64,000 nucleotides of DNA from Acidimicrobiia bacterium. Lineage in GTDB: Bacteria > Actinomycetota > Acidimicrobiia > Acidimicrobiales > SKKL01. The stretch is taken from contig JBAYRL010000002.1 of NCBI GenBank assembly GCA_041676705.1, forward strand, positions 310,001-374,000, read 5' to 3'. Below are positions 51,072-60,031 of the stretch, piece after piece; the stretch's first letter is position 1; every line of letters begins with the position of its first letter. Position numbers and translations under genes: made by a program. The notes below the pieces were generated by a model that did not search any database, was not told where the DNA came from, and saw nothing but the letters and a program-made list of their open reading frames with translations.

Positions 51072-52412
51072 CTATACGCCCGCTCGGCGGAAGAGGGTGA
51101 TCTTGTCTTCACCGACTCGTTCCCGCATCTCGGGATCTTCAATTCCTTGGCCTTCTTCCTCGGCCAGACACAACACACCAATCTTACCTTCGTGCAGGTT
51201 GTGGTGCATTTGGTAGGTGGCTTCGCCCACGTTTTCAAGGGTGTGAACCGCTGAGAGAATTGGCTGCACACGACCTTGGCGAATGAGCTCGTTCGCCTGC
51301 CAGGCTTCGTGATAGTTGGCGAAGTGGGAACCGATGATGCGCTTGAGGCGCATCCACAGGTGACGGTTGTCGAATTCCAGCATGTAACCACTGGTGGCAG
51401 CGCAGGTGACGATGGAACCACCACGACGGGCTACATATACCGAAGCTCCGAAGGTTTGACGGCCGGGGTGCTCGAACACCACGTCCACATCGCGACCAAT
51501 CATGTCACGAATGTCAGAACCTAAACGACGCCATTCAGCCGGGTCTTGGGTGGTTTCATCTTTCCAGAACTTGTAACCAGCAGCTTTGCGGTCGATTACG
51601 TGCTCAACACCCATTTGGCGCAAAAGATCAGCTTTTTCAGGGGAGGAAACGACCGCTACCGGTGTCGCTCCACCGTTTAGGCAATACTGAACCGCATAAC
51701 CGCCCAGACCACCCGAGGCACCCCAAATGAGTACCGCTTCGCCTTGTTTGATTTGGTACGAGTTTGGCGAAAGCAGCATGCGGTAGCTGGTCGAGTTCAC
51801 CAAAGCGTTGCAGGCCGCTTCTTCCCAAGAAAGATGATCGGGTTTCGGCATTAGCTGGTTGGCACGCACCAAAGCCATGTCGGCTAGACCGCCAAAGTTG
51901 GTCTCATAACCCCAAATCACCTGGTTAGAGGCCATCATGGCATCGTCGTGAGCGGCTGGGTCTTGGTCATCAATGTAGTTGCAGTGCACTACTACTCGGT
52001 CGCCCGGCTTCCAAGCGCGTACCGCCGAACCAACCCGCACTACCACACCGGCAGCATCCGAACCGATGACGTGATGATCGATGGCATGGCGCTTCGCCCA
52101 TTCGCTTTGGCGGCCCAAACGATCAAGGGCGCCAAAAGTGGAGACCGGTTCAAAAATTGAGGACCAGACGGTGTTGAAGTTGATGGCACTGGCCATAACG
52201 GCCACGACCACCTCGTCGGGAGCTAGCTCGGGCGTGGGGACATCACCAACGTGAATAGACCGTCGTGGATCTTTCTCATTGGATGGCAAACCTTCGAAAA
52301 TCTGCTGTTCAGAACGTAACAGGTGAGCAGCACGGTAAGACTCGGGTAGCGGAATCGCGGCAAGTTCCTCACCGGAAGCTCCGTTATTTATAGCCTCGCG
52401 AAATTGATCCAT
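51072..52412 (-). CDS. ccr: Crotonyl-CoA carboxylase/reductase
   Basis: Reductive carboxylation of crotonyl-CoA to ethylmalonyl-CoA with NADPH and CO2, the key enzyme of the ethylmalonyl-CoA pathway. MDR-type fold: N-terminal PAC loop ASAINFNTVWSS, IGSDAAGVVVRVG, IWGYETNFGGLAD, nucleotide fold LIWGASGGLGGYAVQY, and the FDNRHLWMRLKRIIGSH stretch. The Asn, Glu and His residues that hold CO2 in characterised Ccr appear to be present. 446 aa. First gene of ccr-mce-GT-C-like; divergent from the thiolase. Confidence 0.95.
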   Translation of the reverse strand: MDQFREAINNGASGEELAAIPLPESYRAAHLLRSEQQIFEGLPSNEKDPRRSIHVGDVPTPELAPDEVVVAVMASAINFNTVWSSIFEPVSTFGALDRLGRQSEWAKRHAIDHHVIGSDAAGVVVRVGSAVRAWKPGDRVVVHCNYIDDQDPAAHDDAMMASNQVIWGYETNFGGLADMALVRANQLMPKPDHLSWEEAACNALVNSTSYRMLLSPNSYQIKQGEAVLIWGASGGLGGYAVQYCLNGGATPVAVVSSPEKADLLRQMGVEHVIDRKAAGYKFWKDETTQDPAEWRRLGSDIRDMIGRDVDVVFEHPGRQTFGASVYVARRGGSIVTCAATSGYMLEFDNRHLWMRLKRIIGSHFANYHEAWQANELIRQGRVQPILSAVHTLENVGEATYQMHHNLHEGKIGVLCLAEEEGQGIEDPEMRERVGEDKITLFRRAGV

Positions 52413-52560
52413 AGACCCGAAAGCTAGCCGCGCCTAGAACCTTTTCTCCATGTCAGCATAAAAGATTGATGCTATTAGCGGGCCAAGGTGGCCCAATTGG
52501 AAAGGTTCTCTCTATGCTGGGACAACCATTGGATCGCACATCTTTCTGGGGAGGCCCACC

Positions 52561-53745
52561 ATGGCCGGTTCCGTAATCCTACATGGCGCTCGTACGCCTA
52601 TCGGCAAGCTTTCAGGCGGACTCGCTTCGTTCGCTGCCACCCAACTTGGTGGTTTCGCCATTAAGGCCGCCCTTGAGCGCGCCGGCGTCAAGCCTGAGCA
52701 GGTCGATTACGTTTTCATGGGGCAAGTGCTCCAAGCTGGGGCAGGCCAAATTACCGCTCGACAGGCCGCTGTTAATGGCGGTATCGACATGGGCGTGCCT
52801 GCTACCACCATTAATAAGGTGTGCCTCTCAGGTTTGAACTCGATCTTTTTGGCCGACCAAATGATCCAGTCAGGCGAAGCCGACATTGTGGTGGCTGGCG
52901 GTATGGAGTCGATGACCAATGCTCCCTACTTGCTCCCAGGGGCTCGCTCTGGCTACCGCATCGGCGACCAAACCGTGGTCGATTCGATGATGTACGACGG
53001 TTTGTTCTGCGCTTTTGATCAGTGCGCAATGGGCGCTGGCACCGAGAAGTATGCGGCTTCGGCAGGTTTGGGCCGTGAAGAGCAAGACGATCTGTCAGCT
53101 AAGTCGCACCAACGTGCAGCTGCGGCTCAGAAGAACGGCCTGTTTGAAGGCGAAATCGTGCCAGTCGAGGTTCCACAGCGTCGAGGCGATGCCATTGTGG
53201 TAAGCGACGACGAAGGTGTTCGTGGCGACACCACCGTCGAATCGCTTTCCAAGCTGCGCCCGGCTTTCGACTCCGCAGGTAACATCACTGCTGGTAACGC
53301 CTCCCAAATTTCAGACGGCGCTTCCGCCGTTGTTATGACCAGCAAGGCCATGGCTGAGAAGCTAGGCATTACACCCTTGGGCGAGCTAGTGAGCTACGGC
53401 CAGGTAGCAGGTCCCGACGCTTCCTTGCTGACCCAGCCAGCAGCAGCCATTAAACAAGCTTTGGGCAAGGCGAATTTGTCGGTTGGCGACATCGACCTTT
53501 TCGAGCTGAATGAAGCCTTCGCCGCTGTTGGCGTGGCTTCCATGCGCGACTTGGGCATAACCGATGAAATCACCAACGTGAACGGTGGTGCGGTTGCCCT
53601 TGGTCACCCCGTTGGCATGTCGGGTAACCGTTTGGCATTGCATATTCTCCTTGAACTGCACCGCCGTGGCGGTGGCACCGGTGCCGTGGCCCTTTGCGGT
53701 GGTGGCGGTCAAGGCGACGGCGCCATCCTACGAACCATTTCGTAA
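52561..53745 (+). CDS. phaA: Acetyl-CoA acetyltransferase (thiolase)
   Basis: Condenses two acetyl-CoA to acetoacetyl-CoA (or cleaves it). Active-site Cys88 in INKVCLSGLN, His349 in ALGHPVGMSG and Cys379 in LCGGGGQG. 394 aa. GGGGAGG before the ATG. Divergent from ccr; with the dehydrogenase at 38240 it supplies the C4 intermediates for Ccr. Confidence 0.95.
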   Translation: MAGSVILHGARTPIGKLSGGLASFAATQLGGFAIKAALERAGVKPEQVDYVFMGQVLQAGAGQITARQAAVNGGIDMGVPATTINKVCLSGLNSIFLADQMIQSGEADIVVAGGMESMTNAPYLLPGARSGYRIGDQTVVDSMMYDGLFCAFDQCAMGAGTEKYAASAGLGREEQDDLSAKSHQRAAAAQKNGLFEGEIVPVEVPQRRGDAIVVSDDEGVRGDTTVESLSKLRPAFDSAGNITAGNASQISDGASAVVMTSKAMAEKLGITPLGELVSYGQVAGPDASLLTQPAAAIKQALGKANLSVGDIDLFELNEAFAAVGVASMRDLGITDEITNVNGGAVALGHPVGMSGNRLALHILLELHRRGGGTGAVALCGGGGQGDGAILRTIS

Positions 53746-54069
53746 ACTATTTGTAATATTTCTGTAACAGTTGTAATGTAAAGGTGTCGGTCAAGGGAGC
53801 TAACGCTTACTTGGCAGATATTGGTACCGCCCCTATTGCTTGGCATCCCGCCCGCGCCCAGGCAATTGGGGCGGCACTATTTTTACCGGTGCTTTGTACT
53901 AGAATGCAGCCTTGGCATGCTTCGCAATAAGCAAGCTGCTGCACCGAACTCGCTTAGTTCAAGCCGATGTACTGGTAAAACGCGCCGGCGCAGCAACAAG
54001 AGGCTGGCTGGCTCACAACCACAGCCTCTGGCCACACATGCCTAGACAACGCCACCAAATAGTGGACGC
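53746..54069. other. Non-coding stretch between thiolase and recR
   Basis: About 320 bases, no credible gene. It holds the thiolase terminator (53827-53885) and a second hairpin, AGAGGCTG - 15 bases - CAGCCTCT (53999-54029), which on the minus strand lies downstream of recR and is followed by a weakly T-rich stretch, probably the recR terminator. Several TGTAA repeats (53750-53780) may be chance. Confidence 0.5.
53827..53885 (+). terminator. Terminator after the thiolase gene
   Basis: CCGCCCC at 53827 pairs with GGGGCGG at 53868 with further complementarity inside (TATTGC/GCAATT), then CACTATTTTT. Intrinsic terminator. Confidence 0.7.
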
Positions 54070-54669
54070 TTAGATCGCTCGACGACCTTCTAAGGCTCGA
54101 CCCAAGGTCAATTCGTCGGCGTATTCAAGGTCGCCACCCACCGGCAGCCCACTCGCAATCTTTGTAACATTCACCCCGAGTGGAGCAATCAGGCGACCCA
54201 AATACATGGCCGTAGCTTCACCCTCGATGTTGGGGTTAGTGCATAAGATAACTTCGGTTACTTCTTCCGGGTTTAGCCGAGCCAGAAGCTCTTTGATCTT
54301 TAGCTGGTCGGGCCCAACCCCTTCGATCGGACTGATCGCCCCATGCAGCACGTGGTAACGGCCACGATATTCACGGGTTCGTTCAATGGCCACGATGTCG
54401 CGGGGGTCTTCCACCACACAGATCAGGTGCGGATCACGTTTTGGATCAAGACAGATTTCGCACAGCTCGCCTTCGGCCATGTTGAAACAGCGTTGACAAA
54501 ACGAGACCTTTTCTTTAGCCGAAACAATCGAGTCGGCTAAACGCAGCGCATCGACTTTGGGTGCTCGCAACAAATAGAAAGCAATACGTTGGGCTGATTT
54601 TGGACCGATCCCAGGGAGCCGGCCTAACTCGTCGATCAATTCCTGTACAGCGCCAGAATAAACGGCCAA
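54070..54669 (-). CDS. recR: Recombination mediator RecR
   Basis: 199-residue RecR: N-terminal HhH (RLPGIGPKSAQRIAFYLL), C4 zinc finger with CQRC and CEIC, TOPRIM (ICVVEDPRDIVAIERT; ILCTNPNIEGEATAMYL). Acts with RecO in gap repair. Follows ybaB by 7 bases; operon dnaX-ybaB-recR, the classical order. Confidence 0.97.
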   Translation of the reverse strand: MAVYSGAVQELIDELGRLPGIGPKSAQRIAFYLLRAPKVDALRLADSIVSAKEKVSFCQRCFNMAEGELCEICLDPKRDPHLICVVEDPRDIVAIERTREYRGRYHVLHGAISPIEGVGPDQLKIKELLARLNPEEVTEVILCTNPNIEGEATAMYLGRLIAPLGVNVTKIASGLPVGGDLEYADELTLGRALEGRRAI

Positions 54670-54676
54670 CTGAACC

Positions 54677-55018
54677 TCAGCCTTGTCCTAACATTCCGCC
54701 GAGCCCACCCAAGTCGCCCAGCGCACCAAGGTCGAGGCCACCAATCGCGCCCTGCTGCATTTCACCAATCTGGGCCATCGCATCGCCTAGGGCCGCCAGC
54801 ACCAGGTCTTCAAGCATGGAGGGGTCTTCCGGGTCGATCACTTCAGGGTCAATGTGAACAGAACGAAATTCTAGGTGCCCATTTACGGAAATTTTCACCG
54901 CTCCACCACCGGCGCTGCCTTCTACCACGGCGGCCGCTGCTTGGGCTTGGGCGGCCATCAGCTGCTGTTGCATTTGTTGAGCTTGGGCCAGTAGGTCGCC
55001 TAGTGATGGTTCGCTCAT
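54677..55018 (-). CDS. YbaB/EbfC family nucleoid-associated protein
   Basis: 113 residues, N-terminal helix rich in Gln/Ala (QAQQMQQQLMAAQAQ), the VKISVNGHLEFRSVHIDP beta part, and a Gly/Leu-rich C-terminus (GLDLGALGDLGGLGG). DNA-binding dimer. Part of dnaX-ybaB-recR. Confidence 0.93.
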   Translation of the reverse strand: MSEPSLGDLLAQAQQMQQQLMAAQAQAAAAVVEGSAGGGAVKISVNGHLEFRSVHIDPEVIDPEDPSMLEDLVLAALGDAMAQIGEMQQGAIGGLDLGALGDLGGLGGMLGQG

Positions 55019-55112
55019 TGGGTCTCCTTGGGGGAATTCGTGAACTTGGGTCTGGCCTTGAACGAAATAACCACGCTATCGGGCCTGGCGCGCTCATGTT
55101 GGAGTGAGACAT

Positions 55113-56912
55113 TCATGTTTGACCACCGGTATCAACAACGGTAGTTCCGGGAAACATTTCGGTGATGCGTTCGATGGTGCTGGCCGCGACATCGGCTTCT
55201 GGAAGTTCAGAAACATCACCCAGATCAGCCAGCTCTTCCTCATAATTGCGCTCTGGCTCAGTGGCAGCTTGTCTAGGGACAACTACTTCGCTACTAGCGC
55301 CCTGAACCACCAACTTGAGCGGAACGGGCACCCCAAAATGGGCTTGCAAGGCCGCTTCCACCTCACCGCGAAGTTCTTCGCAACGATCCCGATGGATCAT
55401 ATTCGGCAAGGCGTAGTGAGCTTCGCTATCAACAGCAATGAACTCACCGGCACCGTAACGGGCCCGAGTCCGGTTGCCCAGACCAGGCAAGATCGTTGAA
55501 CGCCAGGCCGATTCAAGGGCTTCAAGCTTTGGCAGCGCCCCGCTATTTGATGCTGTAGCTGTAGCCCCAGAAGTGGTAGTCGTAGCGGCCTTTGGCGGTT
55601 CGGGCTTGGTTTCGGCCTTGGCCTGTTCGACATCTGCTGAAACCTTCGCCGGAGCGGATGGTACCTCGGGTGCAGCCGAAGCCTGGGACGGAACCGAAGA
55701 CTGGGCCGAGGCGGATGGTACCTCGGGTGGAGGTTGCGCCGAGACACTTGGGCTTGGGCGGGGTGGCACCGAAGGAGGTGGCGCGGTTGGCGCAGCACCA
55801 GCCTCACCGGCGGAAGCAACTTGGCGTTCCAGCTTGGCTACCCGTTCCACCAAGGCCGCCAACGAAGTATCGATAGCCGGTTGTGTAAGACGTACCACGG
55901 CCACTTCCAGGGGAATGCGAGGGTCGCCCACAAAACGCATTTCAGCAATGGCAGCCCCAATAAGTTCGAGCGCTCTAGTGATGGTTGCTCGGCCCAACCG
56001 TTGAGCTTGATCGTTGGCTTTAGCCACGTCGGCTTCGGTCAGGTTCACTAGCGGAGCTCGCACTGATGCCAAGAAAACATTTCGTAGCTGGCTCAGCAAG
56101 TCTTCGGCCAACGGACGGGGCTCACGGCCAAGGTTTAGCGCCTCGTTAAGGGCTACCAAGGCGGCGGCGGTGTCTTCTTCGGCTAATGCATCAACAATCT
56201 GGTTGGCGGCATCACCCGAGGCTGGCACACCACCAGCTGCCACAATTTGTTCCAGCACCGAGAGCGTGTCGCGGGCCGAACCGCCGCCTTGGCGAAGGGC
56301 ATACGCAATACCTTCTTCATCAACACCAAGTTCAGCGTCATTGATGATGTAGCGCACATGTTCTTCCAGCTCTTCAGCTGAAATAAGGCCAAATTCTAAG
56401 TGCTGGGTACGACTGCGAATGGTGGGCAGCACCTTATGGGGATCAGTCGTAGCCAAGATGAACACCACGTTTGACGGTGGTTCTTCCAACGTTTTCAACA
56501 AAGCATTCGAGGCCGCGGTGGTGAGCATATGCACTTCGTCGAGCACATAGACTTTGGTGCGCCCGGGGGAGGCAATTACGGTTCGGCTAATTAGGTCGCG
56601 AACGGCTTCCACACCATTGTTTGAAGCGGCGTCTAGCTCGTGGAGGTCGAAGGAATTGCCAGCCTCAATGGCTAAACACGAAGCGCACTCCCCACAAGGT
56701 TCGCCGTCGATTACGTTTTCGCAGTTAAGAGCTTTCGCCAAAATTCGTGCGGTTGACGTTTTGCCAGTGCCCCTAGGACCGCTAAATAAATAGGCGTGAC
56801 CAACCCGGTTTTCACGCACCGCGTTTCGCAGCGCCCGCACCACGTGTTCCTGGCCGCGTAGCTCGCCAAATCGGCCCGAGCGGTAACGCCGATATAGAGA
56901 CTGATACGACAT
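55113..56912 (-). CDS. dnaX: DNA polymerase III gamma/tau subunit
   Basis: Clamp loader core. Walker A FSGPRGTGKTSTARILA, zinc-binding CGECASC, Walker B region YVLDEVHMLT, and SRTQHLEFGL. A Pro/Ser/Ala-rich segment (about 375-460) links to a tau-like C-terminal domain. Start ATG 56912 (MSYQSLYRRYR) is preferred to 56939; 599 aa. Confidence 0.96.
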   Translation of the reverse strand: MSYQSLYRRYRSGRFGELRGQEHVVRALRNAVRENRVGHAYLFSGPRGTGKTSTARILAKALNCENVIDGEPCGECASCLAIEAGNSFDLHELDAASNNGVEAVRDLISRTVIASPGRTKVYVLDEVHMLTTAASNALLKTLEEPPSNVVFILATTDPHKVLPTIRSRTQHLEFGLISAEELEEHVRYIINDAELGVDEEGIAYALRQGGGSARDTLSVLEQIVAAGGVPASGDAANQIVDALAEEDTAAALVALNEALNLGREPRPLAEDLLSQLRNVFLASVRAPLVNLTEADVAKANDQAQRLGRATITRALELIGAAIAEMRFVGDPRIPLEVAVVRLTQPAIDTSLAALVERVAKLERQVASAGEAGAAPTAPPPSVPPRPSPSVSAQPPPEVPSASAQSSVPSQASAAPEVPSAPAKVSADVEQAKAETKPEPPKAATTTTSGATATASNSGALPKLEALESAWRSTILPGLGNRTRARYGAGEFIAVDSEAHYALPNMIHRDRCEELRGEVEAALQAHFGVPVPLKLVVQGASSEVVVPRQAATEPERNYEEELADLGDVSELPEADVAASTIERITEMFPGTTVVDTGGQT

Positions 56913-56965
56913 GAGCCTGACTCTATCGGTAGGCGGCATTTAACCCAGAAACCCGGTTTCACAAG

Positions 56966-57069
56966 TGACGGCCAGACTTACTGCGGCACATTACAGGCTC
57001 CGCTGAGAGCTGCTGCCTTCCGGCCCTGACTCGGTTCACGGACTGTAATTGCACAGGGCCCGACCGCCA
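56966..57069 (-). ncRNA. ffs: Signal recognition particle RNA (4.5S type)
   Basis: The minus strand contains the universal SRP core with a GGAA tetraloop (GTCAGGGCCGGAAGGCAGCA), flanked by a long imperfect stem (CAATTACAG/CTGTAATG; TGGCGGTC/GGCCGTCA). Length about 100 bases; ends estimated from pairing. Its position directly upstream of dnaX is common. Confidence 0.9.
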
Positions 57070-57132
57070 CATGTCAGACCGGGTTAAATTAAAGGATAGC
57101 CGCTTTTATGGGTTAAGTTGTAACCCACACCT

Positions 57133-57220
57133 GGAGGGGTGCGAGAGCGGCCGAATCGGAACGCTTGGAAAGCGTTTGTAGGGCAACCTACCGTGGGTTC
57201 GAATCCCACCCCCTCCGCCA
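57133..57220 (+). tRNA. tRNA-Ser (anticodon GGA)
   Basis: Type II tRNA. Acceptor GGAGGGG/CCCCTCC, anticodon stem AACGC/GCGTT with loop TTGGAAA (anticodon GGA, reading UCC/UCU), long variable arm, T arm GTGGG TTCGAAT CCCAC. CCA is encoded. Confidence 0.95.
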
Positions 57221-57304
57221 GAACGTTGGTTTATTGGCCTTTTGGGCCCCGGTCAACATGAAGCAACTGCCCACGATTCCCTGGTAGTTCAAAGCGAGGC
57301 ACCA

Positions 57305-57763
57305 ATGGCAATTTCGAACGAAGAAGCAATGCGTTTGGCCTTAGAGCAGGCCCGGCTAGCTGCGGAAGCCAACGATGTACCGATCGGCGCGGTGGTGCTT
57401 TATGACGGTGAGGTGGTGGCCGCCCGGCACAACGAGCGCGAAGCCGCTTCCGACCCCACTGCACATGCTGAAATTCTTGCTTTGCGCGATGCTGCGGCCG
57501 CGGTGGGCGATGGTTGGCGCCTAGTTAATGCCACCTTGGTGGTGACCTTAGAGCCGTGCCCCATGTGTGCCGGTGCTGCCTTGGCAGCCCGCGTAAGTGA
57601 AGTGGTTTACGGTGCGCCCGACCCGAAATCAGGGGCTTGCGGTTCGCTTTACAACCTAGGGTCCGACCCCCGGCTTAACCATGAAATGCGAATCACGCAC
57701 GGGGTCTTGGGCGAAGAAAGCGCCGAGCTACTGCAAAACTTCTTTGCTACCCGTCGGGGCTAG
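57305..57763 (+). CDS. tadA: tRNA-specific adenosine deaminase
   Basis: Converts A34 of tRNA-Arg(ACG) to inosine. Zinc/catalytic motif: His54 and Glu56 in TAHAEILALRDA, Cys85 and Cys88 in EPCPMCAGA. The ATG at 57305 is preferred to 57242, since the extra N-terminus is not part of the fold (152 aa). Sits between two tRNA-Ser genes. Confidence 0.93.
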   Translation: MAISNEEAMRLALEQARLAAEANDVPIGAVVLYDGEVVAARHNEREAASDPTAHAEILALRDAAAAVGDGWRLVNATLVVTLEPCPMCAGAALAARVSEVVYGAPDPKSGACGSLYNLGSDPRLNHEMRITHGVLGEESAELLQNFFATRRG

Positions 57764-57797
57764 CCAAAAGTTTGGCAATCCGACTAGCATCGTGAAC

Positions 57798-57884
57798 GGA
57801 AGGTTGCCAGAGCGGACGAATGGGGCGGCCTCGAAAGCCGTTGTGGCCTCCGGGTCACCGTGGGTTCAAATCCCACACCTTCCG
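57798..57884 (+). tRNA. tRNA-Ser (anticodon CGA)
   Basis: Type II tRNA. Acceptor GGAAGGT/ACCTTCC, anticodon stem GCGGC/GCCGT with loop CTCGAAA (anticodon CGA, reading UCG), long variable arm, T arm GTGGG TTCAAAT CCCAC. CCA is not encoded. The restriction-modification pair lies downstream. Confidence 0.94.
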
Positions 57885-57910
57885 CTGAGTTTTTCATCAC
57901 CTGGCGTAGG

Positions 57911-57945
57911 AAACCCTTGAACCAAATCGTTTAAGGGTTTTCTTC
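57911..57945 (+). terminator. Terminator after tRNA-Ser(CGA)
   Basis: AAACCCTT - 14 bases - AAGGGTTT followed by TCTTC. Intrinsic stem with a short T tract. Confidence 0.6.
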
Positions 57946-58161
57946 ACGTTGGTTCACTTCGCGCCTTCGCTTTGCAATTGTTTGTCGCTGGTTCCGCCTG
58001 TCCTCGTAAACGGGCCTTGCCATGCTCTAGCTAAATATAATCTCATGGGAATCACCGCCTATTAGGGGTGAGCGCCCGAGACTGTCTTAGCAGTGGAGTA
58101 GCCTTATAAAAAGCTTCCCCGCCCATCCGCGCTTAGGTAGGCGAAGGAGATTTCTGTTCTA

Positions 58162-59133
58162 ATGCCGAACCAACAAGCTCGTAATGGCACCGAGTCTGCC
58201 AACATTGCAGCCCCGCTATGCCAACCAAACCAAAGCACTAGTTATCTAAACAGCCCAACACCTGGCAGTGTCAAACATCTGCTTGACACTAAGCAGAATG
58301 TGGTGCTTGTGGGGAATGCTGAAGCGATGTTGCGTAGCCTTCCTTCTGGTTCCGCCCAAATGGCGGTTACATCACCTCCTTATTGGTCATTACGCGACTA
58401 CCAAACTGATGGCCAAATTGGCCGCGATGAAAACTTAGATGAGTACCTTAAGTCTCTAGTTCGCATTTTTGATGAGGTCGGTCGGATACTAAGCAGCAAC
58501 GGAACACTTTGGGTCAACATTGGGGACTCATACACCTCCGGCAATCGAACCTGGCGAGCCCCGGACCCGAAAAACTCAGCACGGGCGATGGCTATGCGCC
58601 CTCCCAACCCTGAAGGCACTAAGAATAAAGACCTCATTGGTATCCCTTGGCGCTTCGCTCTTGCCATGCAAGACGCAGGTTGGTACGTACGAAGCGACAT
58701 CATCTGGTACAAACCAAATTGCCAACCAGAGTCAGTACGCGATCGGCCAACTCGTAGCCACGAGCACATCTTTTTATTTTCGAAAAACGAACGGTACTAC
58801 TACGACGTAACCGCCGTTACCGGCCCCAACGGTCGTCGGCTGCGTGACGTGTGGGATATCAACACGGTCGGTTACCCGGGTGCCCACTTTGCAACGTTTC
58901 CCCCTGAGCTTGTACGTCGATGCATCGCACTTGGTTCACAACGCGACGATCTTGTACTCGACCCATTTCTAGGCTCAGGGACGACTGGCAAAATAGCTAT
59001 CGACATGGGACGCCGATTCGCTGGTACCGAAGTTAACCCTGATTACATTCCGTTAATACGCGAACGTATCGCCAAGAATCCTCAATCCGCTGACCAAGCA
59101 CTATTTACAATTACCCATGAAACAGCGGTCTGA
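58162..59133 (+). CDS. DNA methyltransferase, beta-class (probably N4-cytosine), type II
   Basis: 323-residue modification methyltransferase. Catalytic motif IV TSPPYW at residues 70-75 comes before the SAM-binding motif DPFLGSGTTG (from D267), the order of the beta class. The SPPY form favours N4-cytosine over N6-adenine. Intermediate stretches TLWVNIGDSY, LIGIPWRFALAMQ and GAHFATFPPELV are typical. The neighbouring gene, starting inside its 3' end, is the cognate endonuclease. Recognition sequence not readable from sequence alone. Confidence 0.9.
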   Translation: MPNQQARNGTESANIAAPLCQPNQSTSYLNSPTPGSVKHLLDTKQNVVLVGNAEAMLRSLPSGSAQMAVTSPPYWSLRDYQTDGQIGRDENLDEYLKSLVRIFDEVGRILSSNGTLWVNIGDSYTSGNRTWRAPDPKNSARAMAMRPPNPEGTKNKDLIGIPWRFALAMQDAGWYVRSDIIWYKPNCQPESVRDRPTRSHEHIFLFSKNERYYYDVTAVTGPNGRRLRDVWDINTVGYPGAHFATFPPELVRRCIALGSQRDDLVLDPFLGSGTTGKIAIDMGRRFAGTEVNPDYIPLIRERIAKNPQSADQALFTITHETAV

Positions 59134-59884
59134 GCTCCACAATAAATTAGACCGCTTGGGTGACGCCGAAGCCCTAGTGGTTGAACAAGTCATCGACGCT
59201 GAACTAACCGATATTGAGTCGAATTACTTGAATAGCTCGTGGCTTGTCACAGACACCTGGGCTGCAAGTTTTAGTGCCAGGCTGCGAGCTCATCACGCTT
59301 TGAACCCCGAGCCTATAGCTACATCGGCCTTCGAAGCTGCATTTAACGAAGCATGCCGTAACGCAGGGTTTGAGGTTGTCGCAACATCGTCCGCAACCCA
59401 TCGGTTCTTCGACACAACGATAATTACGTCAGGCGGTCTTGTCCGACACGTCAGTTTGAAGTCGTCATCAGCAAGAGACATCAGAGAAGACCGTCTTCAC
59501 ATCTCGAAACTTACTGAAGCTGCGTGGATACAAGACACCCGAAGACAAAGGGACCGTCAACAATCTATCATCACTCTTTTCCAAGATTATCGTGCAGCTA
59601 CTGACGCAATTGTCATGCTCAGAATGTTCCCGCTTCCGGAAGCTTACCGGTATCAACTAGTCGAGATTGATACGTCTCTATTTGACCATGTCGACCAACT
59701 ATCCGTTACCCAGGCGCAACATGGAACGATTAATTTCCCAATTGGGAGAAATTCGCGAGACCGCGATTATGCCATCCGTATCGACAAAAGCGACGCCAAA
59801 ATCACCGTCACCGGCGTCGATATTGAACGGTGTGTAATACACGGGGAATGGATAATCCCTAACCCTTCCGGAGTTAGTCGCTGA
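59117..59884 (+). CDS. Type II restriction endonuclease, possibly SmaI-like
   Basis: 255-residue protein overlapping the methyltransferase by 17 bases. It contains FDTTI (Asp99) followed by HVSLKSSS (Ser113-Leu114-Lys115), which fits a variant PD-(D/E)xK core. From memory of R.SmaI, several stretches (HISKLTEAAWI; RYQLVEIDTSLF; RCVIHGEWIIP) look related, pointing to CCCGGG as a possible site. No computed alignment was made. Assignment as the endonuclease rests mainly on position and size. Confidence 0.7.
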   Translation: MKQRSELHNKLDRLGDAEALVVEQVIDAELTDIESNYLNSSWLVTDTWAASFSARLRAHHALNPEPIATSAFEAAFNEACRNAGFEVVATSSATHRFFDTTIITSGGLVRHVSLKSSSARDIREDRLHISKLTEAAWIQDTRRQRDRQQSIITLFQDYRAATDAIVMLRMFPLPEAYRYQLVEIDTSLFDHVDQLSVTQAQHGTINFPIGRNSRDRDYAIRIDKSDAKITVTGVDIERCVIHGEWIIPNPSGVSR

Positions 59885-60031
59885 TCCACAGCTCATCGGC
59901 ACTGTTCGATCGTCAAGAAGTCTGGTCAAAGAAGTGAAAACTTATTCGTAGTCTGGGTCTGTGAACGTCGCTTGCGGTGGGTGGGCTGAAGTAGGCTCGG
60001 CCCAACTACGTAACTCCAGGGGGATTTGAGT

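Noticed and set aside
53821..54045. Plus-strand frame of 74 codons between thiolase and recR
   Set aside because: Starts inside the terminator hairpin of the thiolase gene and has no recognisable pattern.
55474..56004. Plus-strand frame of 176 codons opposite dnaX
   Set aside because: Antisense of the Pro/Ala/Ser-rich linker of dnaX, low-complexity.
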